This document shows positions 18,673 through 27,628 of a stretch of DNA of 64,000 bases, in pieces. The notes under the pieces are model-generated. The model made no database searches, was not told where the DNA came from, and worked only from the letters and a program-made list of their open reading frames with translations. Within the stretch, counting starts at the first letter, position 1. Every line of letters begins with the position of its first letter. This DNA is from Clostridiales bacterium. GTDB lineage: Bacteria; Bacillota; Clostridia; Oscillospirales; Oscillospiraceae. Made by a program: the position numbers and the translations under genes. The stretch is taken from positions 1 to 64,000 of the forward strand of contig SFHI01000007.1 in assembly GCA_004555705.1 (NCBI GenBank). The letters are read 5' to 3'.

Positions 18673-19553
18673 AAAAATCGGGCCTGAGAAAGGCATCCAA
18701 TCCCTACAACGCCGCCCTGGCTCCCTACAGCGTGTGGTCATTTGTGTTTGTGGTGGTGCCCCTGCTGTTCATCGCCTACTACGCCTTCACGGACAATTCC
18801 TTCCACTTTACCACGGAGCACATCGTCCGGTTCTTCACCGCCAAAAGCAATGTGATTCAGGACGACGGCACCACCGCGGAGGTGCGCACCTATGTGCTGA
18901 TCTTCCTGCGGTCCGTCAGGCTGGCCCTGATCTCCACCGCGGTCTGCCTGGTGCTGGGCTACCCCATAGCCTACATCATGTCCCGGGCCAAGGAAAGGAC
19001 CCAGAAAACCATGGTCACCCTGATCATGATCCCCATGTGGATGAACTTCCTGATCCGGACCTACGCCTGGATGACCATTTTGCAGGACACCGGCATTCTT
19101 AACACGCTCCTGGGCAAGCTGGGCCTGGGGCCGGTGCACATCATCGGCACGGAAACCGCCGTCATTATCGGCATGGTGTACGACTACTTCCCATATATGG
19201 TGCTGCCCATCTACTCGGTGCTGGCAAAGCTGGATGTGAAGCTGCTGGAGGCGGCCCGGGATTTGGGCTGCAACAGTTTTTCGGTGCTGCGGCGGGTGAT
19301 CTTCCCCCTGAGTATGCCCGGCGTGGTCTCCGGCATCACCATGGTGCTGGTGCCCTCCATCAGCACCTTCTACATCTCCCAGAAGCTGGGCAACGGCAAA
19401 TTCTTCCTCATCGGCGACGCCATCGAGGGGCAGTATGTGGCCAACAACCTCCACTTCGCCGCGGCCATTGCCTTTATCCTCATGGTGATATTGCTCGTGT
19501 GCATGGCGGTTGTGAAAAACGTCACCGCCCGGTATGTGTACGGAGGAGAATAA
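18669..19553 (+). CDS. potB: Spermidine/putrescine ABC importer, permease subunit PotB
   Basis: The 294-aa membrane protein has six hydrophobic segments and the binding-protein-dependent permease EAA loop ([20 protein letters not shown]), which docks on PotA. Together with PotC it forms the transmembrane channel. The gene starts inside the potA stop codon and is followed after 1 bp by potC. Confidence 0.94.
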   Translation: MKKSGLRKASNPYNAALAPYSVWSFVFVVVPLLFIAYYAFTDNSFHFTTEHIVRFFTAKSNVIQDDGTTAEVRTYVLIFLRSVRLALISTAVCLVLGYPIAYIMSRAKERTQKTMVTLIMIPMWMNFLIRTYAWMTILQDTGILNTLLGKLGLGPVHIIGTETAVIIGMVYDYFPYMVLPIYSVLAKLDVKLLEAARDLGCNSFSVLRRVIFPLSMPGVVSGITMVLVPSISTFYISQKLGNGKFFLIGDAIEGQYVANNLHFAAAIAFILMVILLVCMAVVKNVTARYVYGGE

Positions 19554-19554
19554 C

Positions 19555-20361
19555 ATGAAGCTATCTTCCAAAATTTACAGCGCCATCGTGTTCGGCATCC
19601 TGTTCGCGCCCATTCTGGTGCTGCTGGTGTTCTCCTTCAACGAGACCAAGAGCCTGTCCGTGTTTTCGGGCTTCTCCACCAAGTGGTACGCGGAGCTGGC
19701 GAGTGACAGCAACACCCTGGAAGCGGTGCGCAACACGTTGATCCTTGCGGCCTCCGCCACGGCCATCTCCACCGTCATGGGCACCGCTGCCGCCGTGGGC
19801 ATCAACAAGCTGCGCTCCAAATGGTACCGGGCCGCCATGAATGTGGTGACGGATATCCCCATGACGAACCCCGATATCATCACCGGTATCTCCCTGATGC
19901 TGATGTTTGTGTTTGTGGGCAGGCTTTTCGGAGCCACCGCCAGCCTCAGCTTCTGGACCATGCTCATTGCCCACGTCACCTTCTGCACGCCCTATGTGAT
20001 CTTGCAGGTGCTCCCCAAGCTGCAGCAGATGGACGCTTCCCAGCGGGAGGCGGCCATGGACCTTGGCTGCACCCCCTTGCGGGCGTTTCTGAAGGTGGAG
20101 ATTCCGGAGATTCTGCCGGGCATCATCACCGGGGCCATTATGGCCTTTACCCTGTCCCTGGACGATTTCGTCATCAGCTATTTTACCAGCGGCAACGGCT
20201 TTGAGACCCTGCCCATCCGCATCTACGGCATGACCAAAAAGACCGTGAATCCCAAGATGTATGCCCTGGCTACCATTATTTTCTTCGTGACGCTGACCCT
20301 GCTGCTGATCAGCAACTTCGTGGACAGCTCCGACAAAAGCAAGCAGGAGAAAATCGACTGA
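19555..20361 (+). CDS. potC: Spermidine/putrescine ABC importer, permease subunit PotC
   Basis: The 268-aa permease has six membrane segments and an EAA-type loop (REAAMDLGCTPLRAFLKVEI). The ATG at 19555 is chosen because GGAGGAG stands 8 bases upstream, inside the end of potB; an in-frame ATG at 19534 lies inside potB and lacks such a site. It is separated from the binding-protein gene potD by about 300 bp that hold a family A repeat. Confidence 0.94.
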   Translation: MKLSSKIYSAIVFGILFAPILVLLVFSFNETKSLSVFSGFSTKWYAELASDSNTLEAVRNTLILAASATAISTVMGTAAAVGINKLRSKWYRAAMNVVTDIPMTNPDIITGISLMLMFVFVGRLFGATASLSFWTMLIAHVTFCTPYVILQVLPKLQQMDASQREAAMDLGCTPLRAFLKVEIPEILPGIITGAIMAFTLSLDDFVISYFTSGNGFETLPIRIYGMTKKTVNPKMYALATIIFFVTLTLLLISNFVDSSDKSKQEKID

Positions 20362-20389
20362 ACGCATGCCCGCGCGCGGGAAGCGGAGC

Positions 20390-20605
20390 GATAAATTGGT
20401 GTTTGAAGGGATGCGTTGCAAATTACCTGTCATTGCGAACCAGTGCGCACACTGGTGTGGCAATCCCCTGGTTAGAGGGGAAATGTACTGAAAACGGGAA
20501 AACGCCCTAACAAACCGTCCTGAATTGTTGGGGGGATTGCCACGACCAGTCTGCGGACTGGTCTCGCAATGACAGTTCTATCGAACGTTCAAACAACAAT
20601 TTACC
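20390..20605. repeat. Family A repeat between potC and potD
   Basis: The left arm is the GGTG variant (GATAAATTGGTGTTT) and the right arm the GTTG variant (AAACAACAATTTACC), so the two arms belong to different subtypes. The filler is the short type ending CAAACCGTCCTGAATTG. It divides the pot operon. Confidence 0.88.
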
Positions 20606-20664
20606 GTTCCGCTGACGCAGGCCGGCACGCATAAGTATAAGAGAGAACAAGGAGGAAACTGAAA

Positions 20665-21771
20665 TTGAAAAGAATTGCTGCGATTATGATGGTTCTGGTT
20701 CTGGCCGCCGGCGTGTTTGCCGGGTGCGGCTCCGGGAAGGGGCTGACCCTGAACGTGTACAACTGGGGCGAGTATATCTCCGACGGCAGCGAGGGCAGCT
20801 TCAATACCATCCGGGAATTCGAGAAGTGGTATGAGGAAACCTACGGCCAGAAGGTCACCGTGAACTACTCCACCTTCGCCTCCAACGAGGATATGTACAG
20901 CAAAATCGCCAGCGGCGCCGTGAGCTACGACGTGATTGTCCCCTCGGACTATATGATCGCCCGGATGGCCCAGGAGGGGCTGCTGCTGCCCCTGGATTTT
21001 AACAACATCCCCAATTACAGCCAGATCAGTGATGCTTTCCGGGGACTGTACTACGATCCCGAGAACCTGTACTCCGTGCCCTACACCTACGGCATTGTGG
21101 GTATCATCTACGACGCCAACGTGGTGGACGAGGCGGACATCGGCGGATGGGAGCTGCTGTGGAACGAGAAATACAGCGGCCGCATCCTCCAGTTCAACAA
21201 CCCCCGGGATGCCTTCGGCACCGCTATGTATAAGCTGGGCATTGACGTGAACACCACCGATAAGACTGCCTGGGATCAGGCCTACCAGGAAATGCTGGCC
21301 CAGCGGCCCCTGGTTTACAGCTACGTCATGGACGAGATTTTCAACATGATGGAGTCCGGCGAGGCTGCCGTGGGCGCCTACTATGCCGGCGACTACTTCA
21401 CCATGGTGGACGCCCAGGCGGACAACGTGGACCTGCAGTTCTATTACCCTGCCGAGACCAACTTCTATGTGGACGCCATGTGCATCCCCTCCTGCGCCAA
21501 GAACAAGGAGCTGGCGGAGATATTCATCAACTACATGCTCTCCGAGGAGCCGGCCATTGCCAATGCCGAGTACACCTACTACGCCTCCCCCAACAGCGCG
21601 GTATACGAGAATCCGGATTATATCGAGGAAATGGGCGAGGACACCATGGCGGTGCTCTACCCGGACCTGGGGGACTTCTCCCAGCAGTATAACCGTCTGG
21701 CCTTCCGGAATATGGATGCCGATATGCTCTCCTATATGACCACCCTGTGGGAGAATGTGAAAATCAACTGA
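20665..21771 (+). CDS. potD: Spermidine/putrescine-binding lipoprotein
   Basis: The 368-aa extracellular binding protein captures polyamines for PotABC. It starts with a lipoprotein signal peptide whose lipobox ends VFAGC (Cys 21), followed by the PotD-type LNVYNWGEYISDG motif and a type 2 periplasmic-binding fold. The start is a TTG at 20665 with GGAGGAAACTGAAA just upstream. A strong hairpin follows the stop codon, so potD ends the operon. Confidence 0.94.
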   Translation: MKRIAAIMMVLVLAAGVFAGCGSGKGLTLNVYNWGEYISDGSEGSFNTIREFEKWYEETYGQKVTVNYSTFASNEDMYSKIASGAVSYDVIVPSDYMIARMAQEGLLLPLDFNNIPNYSQISDAFRGLYYDPENLYSVPYTYGIVGIIYDANVVDEADIGGWELLWNEKYSGRILQFNNPRDAFGTAMYKLGIDVNTTDKTAWDQAYQEMLAQRPLVYSYVMDEIFNMMESGEAAVGAYYAGDYFTMVDAQADNVDLQFYYPAETNFYVDAMCIPSCAKNKELAEIFINYMLSEEPAIANAEYTYYASPNSAVYENPDYIEEMGEDTMAVLYPDLGDFSQQYNRLAFRNMDADMLSYMTTLWENVKIN

Positions 21772-21777
21772 CAAAAA

Positions 21778-21816
21778 ACTGTCACCTGGAAGTACCACTT
21801 GCTTCCCGGTGACAGT
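21778..21816 (+). terminator. Terminator of potD
   Basis: ACTGTCACC and GGTGACAGT form the base of a 13-15 bp hairpin followed by TCTCTTATTT, right after the potD stop codon. Confidence 0.8.
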
Positions 21817-21940
21817 TCTCTTATTTGCGCACGCTGGCTGCTGTGACGGCTTCCTTCGCTTTCCGGTACGCCGAACTGCAAATTATTACCGAAAAATGGC
21901 AAGTTATGACAGCCCTCTTTTGCGCGCCCGGGGTTTACGA

Positions 21941-21946
21941 TATAAT
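21941..21946 (+). promoter_or_regulatory. Likely -10 box for the 22.1 kb membrane-TPR gene
   Basis: TATAAT is present; the -35 is poor (TTTTGC at 17 bp). A family B element begins 6 bp further on, so any transcript would start at its edge and carry it. Confidence 0.5.
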
Positions 21947-21951
21947 GTAAT

Positions 21952-22114
21952 GGGCACCTCTTAAAACTACCCTTTTGGGTTTCGGACGGATATTTTATTC
22001 CCGCAACGCGTCTCTAAAAGCCCACAATACACCAAGTTTTCCGGACTATTAGCAACTTTTGCTGAAGCAAAAGTTCTCGCCCAAAACACCCAAAAGCAGT
22101 TTTTGGTGGTCGCC
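21952..22114. repeat. Family B MITE-like element in a 5' leader
   Basis: Terminal repeats start GGGCACCTCTTAAAACTACC and end in GTGGTCGCC; the middle has diverged from the other copies. No clear target duplication remains. It ends 30 bp before the next start codon. Confidence 0.8.
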
Positions 22115-22144
22115 TGGTCACAATCAAAACAGGAGGGATGTCGA

Positions 22145-23890
22145 ATGGGAAAGAAACAGAAAGACCCCGGGATCATGGGTGTGATCGGGCCGCTGATCCT
22201 TGGCGTGCTGATGCTGGCCCTTTACGGTCAGGCAAGCGGCCATGAGGCTGCGCCGGTGATGCTGATTCTGGGGCTTCTCTTTTTGGGCGGGGCAATTTAC
22301 AATTTGGTTCGCATGACGGGCAGTGGGGAAAAGACCTCCTCCACGCAGACAAACCAGAAATCCACCACCGCTTCGTCTCAGGGGGGTGATGCGCAGAAGC
22401 TGCCCATTCGTCACGAGCTGGATTTTGTGCTGCTTCCCAAATTATTCTATGAGGACCAGCAGGCGTTTACCATGAGCTTCCTGCTGAAACCCCGGGAAAT
22501 GCTGACGCAAATCTTCAACAATGTATATAAGACAGTTGATAAGGGAAAGCCCCGGCCCAGAACCTATACAGAGCAGGACTTCACCGCCCAGTGGAAGTCC
22601 TTCGGTCAGGGCGGACAGATCAGCTATGTCACCTTTCCGGCGCCCCCTGCGGACGATGGTTCCCATGTGTACTGCACGGCATGCGCCCTGGTTGTGACCA
22701 GGGAGATCACACGCCTGTATACCGTCGAGAAGGGCTTTATGGGCACGACCTGCATCGGCTACATGGATGAGGCGGGGAATCACGTGAATCTGGGCAGGGC
22801 CGGGGAAACCGCGGAGGAAAACATTTCCCGGATTATCTCCTTCAACACGCCCTCTGGGACGGAGGACTCCGGGACCGGGGGAAAAACGCCGGCGGCGGCA
22901 GCGAAGGCCCCTTCCAGGGAGATCCTGTGGGAGCTGCTGCAGACCATGGACAGCTGCGCTTCGCCTCCTTTGGTGGGAAAGCCCGCCGACAATGCCCGCT
23001 GGCTTATGGACCGGGTCCGGTATTTCCGGGAAAACGGTATTCCGGAGGAGCAGCTGTATGACCTGGAAATGCGGATTGTCCAGTATATGCCCGGGTATGT
23101 GGCGGATAACTTCCGGGAATTCCTGGATTTCCTGAAAGCCGACTTCACCCCGATTACCATGGGGCTGGAAAAGCTCCTGGAAGCAAAGCGGTTTTTCGAC
23201 GCGCGGAAGGTGTCGGACCCCGCGGCGCGATATCTGTCGGAGAACAGGGCCAGGCTGACGCAGGGCCGGCATTGCTTCCAGGACGCCTTTGAAGCCACGA
23301 TGTATTCCCTGGAGAAGGGCGGAGAACCGAAAACGCCTTGTACCCAGTGCAACTACACGGCATTTCTGGTGGCACATGCCTGGATTCTCCGGGAAACCGG
23401 AGCAATGGGCCGCGCCGGGGAATTCCTGAACTGGGCGTTGGAGCTGAGTCCGGAAAACGCGTCCGTCTGGCTGGGCTTGGGGGATGCCAGTGAGGGCAAC
23501 AGGGAAAAGCAGCTGGAATGCTATCAAAAAGCCCTGCACTACTGCTATCTGAAGGACGGCCCCTACGGACTGACGGAAATCTACAGGCATATGGCGCAGT
23601 GTTATCTGCAGATGGGGCAGACGGAGACCGCTGCCGCCCTTGTGAGCTTCATCCGGGAGCTGGGGGGAGCCCCCGGGGCCCTGGCCACCCGGCTGCCTGC
23701 GGGGAAGAGACCCTGCGCGGATGTGATGGGGGAACAGGGAATCCAGATCGGCTTCAGCAGACTGGCGTTTTTTGCCGTGATGATGATGCAGGCTCCGGAA
23801 TCCAAGGATCAGCTTACCCCGGAAATCCAGGAAATCATGGACACGATCCTGTCCTCCCCGGTGCAGAAAAGTCCGCTGTTTGGACGCTGA
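22145..23890 (+). CDS. Membrane-anchored protein with C-terminal TPR repeats, function unknown
   Basis: The 581-aa product has two N-terminal membrane segments (about 11-28 and 37-56), a low-complexity Ser/Thr/Gln linker (60-85), a globular middle and a helical C-terminal third with TPR-like repeats (for example AGEFLNWALELSPENASVWLG, followed by a similar unit about 35 residues on). Most of it would face the cytosol. I do not recognise the family. The ATG at 22145 follows AGGAGGGATG. It is followed by a small zinc-ribbon membrane protein, probably in the same transcript. Confidence 0.8.
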   Translation: MGKKQKDPGIMGVIGPLILGVLMLALYGQASGHEAAPVMLILGLLFLGGAIYNLVRMTGSGEKTSSTQTNQKSTTASSQGGDAQKLPIRHELDFVLLPKLFYEDQQAFTMSFLLKPREMLTQIFNNVYKTVDKGKPRPRTYTEQDFTAQWKSFGQGGQISYVTFPAPPADDGSHVYCTACALVVTREITRLYTVEKGFMGTTCIGYMDEAGNHVNLGRAGETAEENISRIISFNTPSGTEDSGTGGKTPAAAAKAPSREILWELLQTMDSCASPPLVGKPADNARWLMDRVRYFRENGIPEEQLYDLEMRIVQYMPGYVADNFREFLDFLKADFTPITMGLEKLLEAKRFFDARKVSDPAARYLSENRARLTQGRHCFQDAFEATMYSLEKGGEPKTPCTQCNYTAFLVAHAWILRETGAMGRAGEFLNWALELSPENASVWLGLGDASEGNREKQLECYQKALHYCYLKDGPYGLTEIYRHMAQCYLQMGQTETAAALVSFIRELGGAPGALATRLPAGKRPCADVMGEQGIQIGFSRLAFFAVMMMQAPESKDQLTPEIQEIMDTILSSPVQKSPLFGR

Positions 23891-23987
23891 AGCCGGGATG
23901 ACCCGATAGCGGAAAAGCATATCCCCCGGGCTGCCCGGTTTTCCTGCAGCCGAAAAAAGAGTATCTGGAAAAAGGAGAAATGGAACA

Positions 23988-24260
23988 ATGAAAGTACTGA
24001 TCTGGATTGCGACCATATTCGTGGGAACCCTACTGAACACCCTGATTGGAGCGGCTACCGGCGTCCGTGCCGGCGCTCTGCTTCTGTACCTGGCGGAGTT
24101 CTATGTGGCGAAGAAGCTCTGTGAGAAATGGGACGCCAGCCATCCGGGACAAGAGGAGCCCGATACCGGCTTGCGCTGCGGTGTGTGCGGCGCGAAGCTG
24201 GATGGCAGCTCGAAGTTCTGCCGCCAATGCGGAACTGCGGTGGGGGATAATCAGCAATAA
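23988..24260 (+). CDS. Small membrane protein with a C-terminal zinc ribbon
   Basis: The 90-aa protein has a hydrophobic N-terminus (about 3-42, one or two membrane segments) and a four-Cys zinc ribbon (CGVC ... CRQC, about 61-79). The start follows AAAGGAGAAATGG. Function is unknown. The same ribbon-plus-membrane design recurs at 13706-14401 and 32614-32901 in this window. Confidence 0.75.
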   Translation: MKVLIWIATIFVGTLLNTLIGAATGVRAGALLLYLAEFYVAKKLCEKWDASHPGQEEPDTGLRCGVCGAKLDGSSKFCRQCGTAVGDNQQ

Positions 24261-24318
24261 GGGAAGGCACCATGCCATGACGGAGCCCTCTAAAAGAAAT
24301 CCATATTCCCGCAAAACA

Positions 24319-24343
24319 GGCACCTGCCGACCCGGCAGGTGCC
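24319..24343. terminator. Hairpin between convergent genes
   Basis: GGCACCTGCCG and CGGCAGGTGCC form a perfect 11-bp stem. On the minus strand it is followed by TGTTTTGC, so it mainly ends the gpr transcript. Confidence 0.7.
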
Positions 24344-24382
24344 TGCTGATATAAATGGGGGTGCTCCGGGGCTGAAATGCGT

Positions 24383-25375
24383 TCAGTCGAGGCTGATTCT
24401 GTCAATGAGGGAAAGTTCCTCGTCGGTGAAGGAGGTGTTGCGGACGGCCTGGAGGTTGTCGAGGATTTGCTCGGGTTTGGAGGCGCCGGGGAGGACGCTG
24501 GTGACGATGCCGTCCCGGAGCACCCAGGCCAGGGCCATCTGGGCCAGGGTCTGGCCCCGCTGGGCGGCCAGGTCATTCAGCCGGCGAATCTGCTCCAGCC
24601 GCTTTTCCGTCAGGGCGCTGTCCTTCAGGAACCGGCCGTCGGTCCGGATCCGGCTGTCGGCGGGAATGCCCTCCAGGTACCGGTTGGAGAGCAGGCCCTG
24701 GGCCAGGGGGGAGAAGGCGATGATGCCCTTGCCCAGCCGGGCGGCGGTTTCCTTCAGACCGTTGCGCTCGATGGTGCGGTCGAAGATGGAGTACCGGTTC
24801 TGGTTGATGACGAAGGGTACCCGCAGCTCCTCCAGAATGGCCGCGGCCCGCTCCAGGGTGGGGCCGTCATAGTTGCTCAGGCCCACATACAGCGCCTTGC
24901 CGGACTGCACCGCCGTAGCCAGGGCCCCCATGGTCTCCTCCAGGGGGGTGTTGGGGTCCATCCGGTGGTGATAGAAGATGTCCACATACTCGAGGCCCAG
25001 CCGCTGCAGGCTCTGATCCAGGCTGGCCAGCAGGTATTTCCGGCTGCCCCAGTCCCCGTAGGGGCCGGGCCACATCCAGTAGCCCGCCTTGGTGGAGATC
25101 ACCAGCTCGTCCCGGTAGGGGGCCAGCTCCTCCCGCAGAATCCGGCCGAAGTTCCGCTCCGCCGCGCCCTCGGGAGGGCCGTAATTGTTGGCCAGGTCAA
25201 AATGGGTGACGCCGTGGTCGAAAGCGGCAAGACACGTCTGGCGCATGGTGTCGTAGCGCCCGGTGTCGCCGAAGTTGTGCCACAGGCCCAGGCTTACGGC
25301 GCTGAGCCGCAGGCCGCTTTTGCCCAGGCGGTTGTAGGGCATGGTGTCGTAGCGGTTTTCGCTGGCTGTATACAT
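24383..25375 (-). CDS. gpr: Aldo/keto reductase, L-glyceraldehyde-3-phosphate reductase (YghZ) type
   Basis: The 330-aa NADPH-dependent reductase matches the YghZ/Gpr subgroup closely: N-terminus YNRLGKSGLRL, SLGLWHNFGD, the catalytic-loop HFDLANNYGPP, STKAGY and YVDIFYHHR, and the C-terminal cofactor-loop segment SVLPGASKPEQI. Members detoxify aldehydes such as methylglyoxal or reduce L-glyceraldehyde 3-phosphate. It is a single-gene unit, with a 10-bp inverted repeat 20 bp upstream of its start and a hairpin at its end. Confidence 0.9.
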   Translation of the reverse strand: MYTASENRYDTMPYNRLGKSGLRLSAVSLGLWHNFGDTGRYDTMRQTCLAAFDHGVTHFDLANNYGPPEGAAERNFGRILREELAPYRDELVISTKAGYWMWPGPYGDWGSRKYLLASLDQSLQRLGLEYVDIFYHHRMDPNTPLEETMGALATAVQSGKALYVGLSNYDGPTLERAAAILEELRVPFVINQNRYSIFDRTIERNGLKETAARLGKGIIAFSPLAQGLLSNRYLEGIPADSRIRTDGRFLKDSALTEKRLEQIRRLNDLAAQRGQTLAQMALAWVLRDGIVTSVLPGASKPEQILDNLQAVRNTSFTDEELSLIDRISLD

Positions 25376-25395
25376 AGGATTACCTTCTTTCTTGA

Positions 25396-25428
25396 TTTTT
25401 CCTATAGAATATCATAGAATAGGAAAAA
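25396..25428. promoter_or_regulatory. Inverted repeat, possible operator of gpr
   Basis: TTTTTCCTAT (25396-25405) and ATAGGAAAAA (25419-25428) form a perfect 10-bp inverted repeat with a 13-bp spacer, 20 bp upstream of the gpr start codon. Confidence 0.4.
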
Positions 25429-25477
25429 AAGCGAGGGGCAGAATGGAAAAATCCCAAACGCTTGCTGCCTGCGGGCA

Positions 25478-25673
25478 GATAAATTGTTGTTTGACGATTT
25501 CTGCACGCACTGCGTCCTTACTGTAGGGGAGGCATTGTTGCCTCCCGTAGGCAGTACGTTTTCGCCACAATGCACCGAAAACGGCAACATTTTACCGCCG
25601 GGAGGCATCAATGCCTCCCCTACAGTGTGGTCGTACCGCATTACGGAATTTGTCGTGCAGACAACAGTTTATC
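25478..25673. repeat. Family F repeat (shared arms, GGGAGGC hairpins)
   Basis: Arms GATAAATTGTTGTTT and GACAACAGTTTATC enclose GTAG (25523-25526) directly followed by the hairpin GGGAGGCATTGTTGCCTCCC, and an inverted unit GGGAGGCATCAATGCCTCCC-CTAC. It is the only F copy in the window and sits just before the GH32 gene. Confidence 0.88.
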
Positions 25674-25720
25674 CCGATGTGGTGTTAACTTACATATGGA
25701 AAAGGGAGCGGGAGGAAAGT

Positions 25721-27193
25721 ATGGCCAGTCAGATGCTTCAAAAAGCGAGGGCGTATGAAAAGGAACGTGGGGCACAAATCCGGCCCCGGGAGCGGCCCGG
25801 GTTTCACTTGACGGGGGAAACGGGCTGGATCAACGACCCCAATGGGTTCTCCTTCTACAAAGGGGCGTACCACCTGTTTTACCAGAGCAATCCCTACGAC
25901 ACCCACTGGGGGGCTATCCACTGGGGCCACGCCAAAAGCGCGGACCTGGTGCGCTGGGAGTATGTGGGCGCGGCGCTGGCGCCGGATATGCCCTATGACG
26001 GGGCGGGCTGCTTCTCGGGCAGCGCTCTGGAGCTTCCGGACGGGCGGCATCTGATAATGTACACCGGGGTGCAGGATGTGCGCCGGGAGGACGGGAGCCT
26101 CCGGGGCCTGCAGACCCAGTGCGTTGCCTTCGGGGACGGGGTGGATTACGAAAAATTTCAGGGCAACCCGGTGCTTGCCGCCGGGGACCTGCCGGAGGGG
26201 GCAAGCCCCTGGGACTTCCGGGACCCCAAGCTCTGGCGGGAGCCGGATGGCACTTACCGGATGGTGGCCGCCAACGACCGGGGGGACGGCAGGGGACAGG
26301 TGCTGCTCTTCGAAAGCCCGGACACGGTTCACTGGAAGTATCTGAGCGTATTGGCCCAGAGCCGCGGGGAACTGGGTCAGATGTGGGAATGCCCGGATTA
26401 TTTCCGGCTGGGAGGAAAACGGGTGCTGACGCTGAGCGTCATGGGTATGGAGCCCCGGGGCCTGGAATTTCACCCCGGGCACAATACCGCCGTCCTCATT
26501 GCGGGGGAGGGCGAAGCGTTTTCGGCGGAAGGAGCCCGGAGCCTGGATTATGGCCTGGATTTCTATGCCCCCCAGACCATGGAGACCCCCGACGGGCGGC
26601 GGATTCTGGTGGCCTGGATGCAGAACTGGGCCGCCTCCGGTTTTGCGCCCCCGGAGGCAAGGTATTTCGGCCAGCTGACCCTGCCCAGAGAGCTGGAATG
26701 CCGGGAGGGACGGCTGCTTCAGAAGCCCGTCCGGGAGCTGGAGCGGTACCGCGCCCGCCCCGTGGTCTATGCCAATGTGCCCCTGGGGGAGGAAACCGGG
26801 CTGGAGGGAATCCGGGGCGTGATGCTGGACCTGACGGTCCGGCTGCGCTGGGAGGAGGGCTGCGGCAGCATCCGCATCGCCCTGCGAAAGGGGGGCGTTC
26901 ACGAAACCACCCTGACCCTTTCCCCAGGACAGGGCATCCTTCGGCTGGACAGAAGCCGCAGCGGCTGCCTGCTGGACGTGGTGCACACCCGGGATATCCC
27001 GGTGGATACGGGCAAGGGGACCCTGGAGCTGCGCCTGATCCTGGACCGGTTCAGCCTGGAGCTGTTCTGCGACGGGGGAAAGCAGTGCGCCTCGGCCCTG
27101 CTGACGACCCCGGAGCAGGAGGACGGGATTTCCTTCTATGCGCAGGGCCCGGCCTGGGCGGATGTGGAGAAGTACGATCTGGATGTCCGCTGA
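25721..27193 (+). CDS. Glycoside hydrolase family 32, sucrose-6-phosphate hydrolase/fructosidase
   Basis: The 490-aa enzyme has the three GH32 landmarks: the nucleophile in WINDPNG (about 36-42), the transition-state stabiliser in DFRDPK (about 165) and the acid/base Glu in MWECPDYF (about 221), followed by a C-terminal beta-sandwich. No signal peptide is seen, so it acts inside the cell on imported sucrose phosphate, sucrose or short fructans. The ATG at 25721 follows GGGAGGAAAGT. No sugar transporter or regulator is adjacent. Confidence 0.93.
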   Translation: MASQMLQKARAYEKERGAQIRPRERPGFHLTGETGWINDPNGFSFYKGAYHLFYQSNPYDTHWGAIHWGHAKSADLVRWEYVGAALAPDMPYDGAGCFSGSALELPDGRHLIMYTGVQDVRREDGSLRGLQTQCVAFGDGVDYEKFQGNPVLAAGDLPEGASPWDFRDPKLWREPDGTYRMVAANDRGDGRGQVLLFESPDTVHWKYLSVLAQSRGELGQMWECPDYFRLGGKRVLTLSVMGMEPRGLEFHPGHNTAVLIAGEGEAFSAEGARSLDYGLDFYAPQTMETPDGRRILVAWMQNWAASGFAPPEARYFGQLTLPRELECREGRLLQKPVRELERYRARPVVYANVPLGEETGLEGIRGVMLDLTVRLRWEEGCGSIRIALRKGGVHETTLTLSPGQGILRLDRSRSGCLLDVVHTRDIPVDTGKGTLELRLILDRFSLELFCDGGKQCASALLTTPEQEDGISFYAQGPAWADVEKYDLDVR

Positions 27194-27299
27194 GAAGCGG
27201 GCGGGGGATTCCCGGCAAGGGAGGAAATCTGCCGCGAATCCGGAAAGACCGGGTTCTCCCAAATCATCCATGCGGATTACCTGCTTTCACAGGCAGAAC

Positions 27300-27537
27300 G
27301 ATAAATTGTTGTTTACAGAATAAACGCTGTCATTGCGAGCCAGTGCGCACACTGGCGTGGCAATCCCCCGGTTGAATGGAATCAGGTAGCAATTATCACC
27401 AAGAACCGTAATAATGCCCGTTTTTTGGCTGCTATTCGGTACATTCTTCCTCTAACCGGGGGATTGCCACACCAGTCTGCGGACTGGTTCGCAATGACAG
27501 GTAATCTGTAACACGTACTTTCAAACAACAATTCATC
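27300..27537. repeat. Family A repeat (long filler)
   Basis: Arms GATAAATTGTTGTTT and AAACAACAATTCATC bound the core. The left hairpin is GCCAGTG/CACTGGC and the right one is ACCAGTC/GACTGGT. It lies between convergent genes. Confidence 0.9.
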
Positions 27538-27578
27538 ACGCAGGCTCCGGGCTGGGGGCTGCTTTGGAAAACGGAAAA

Positions 27579-27605
27579 TCGCCCCGGGGGAATTCCCCGG
27601 GGCGA
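27579..27605 (-). terminator. Terminator of the phosphohexomutase gene
   Basis: A perfect stem (TCGCCCCGGGG with CCCCGGGGCGA) is followed on the minus strand by TTTTCC, 24 bp after the stop codon. Confidence 0.85.
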
Positions 27606-27628
27606 AAACGATGCGGTTATGTAGTTTC

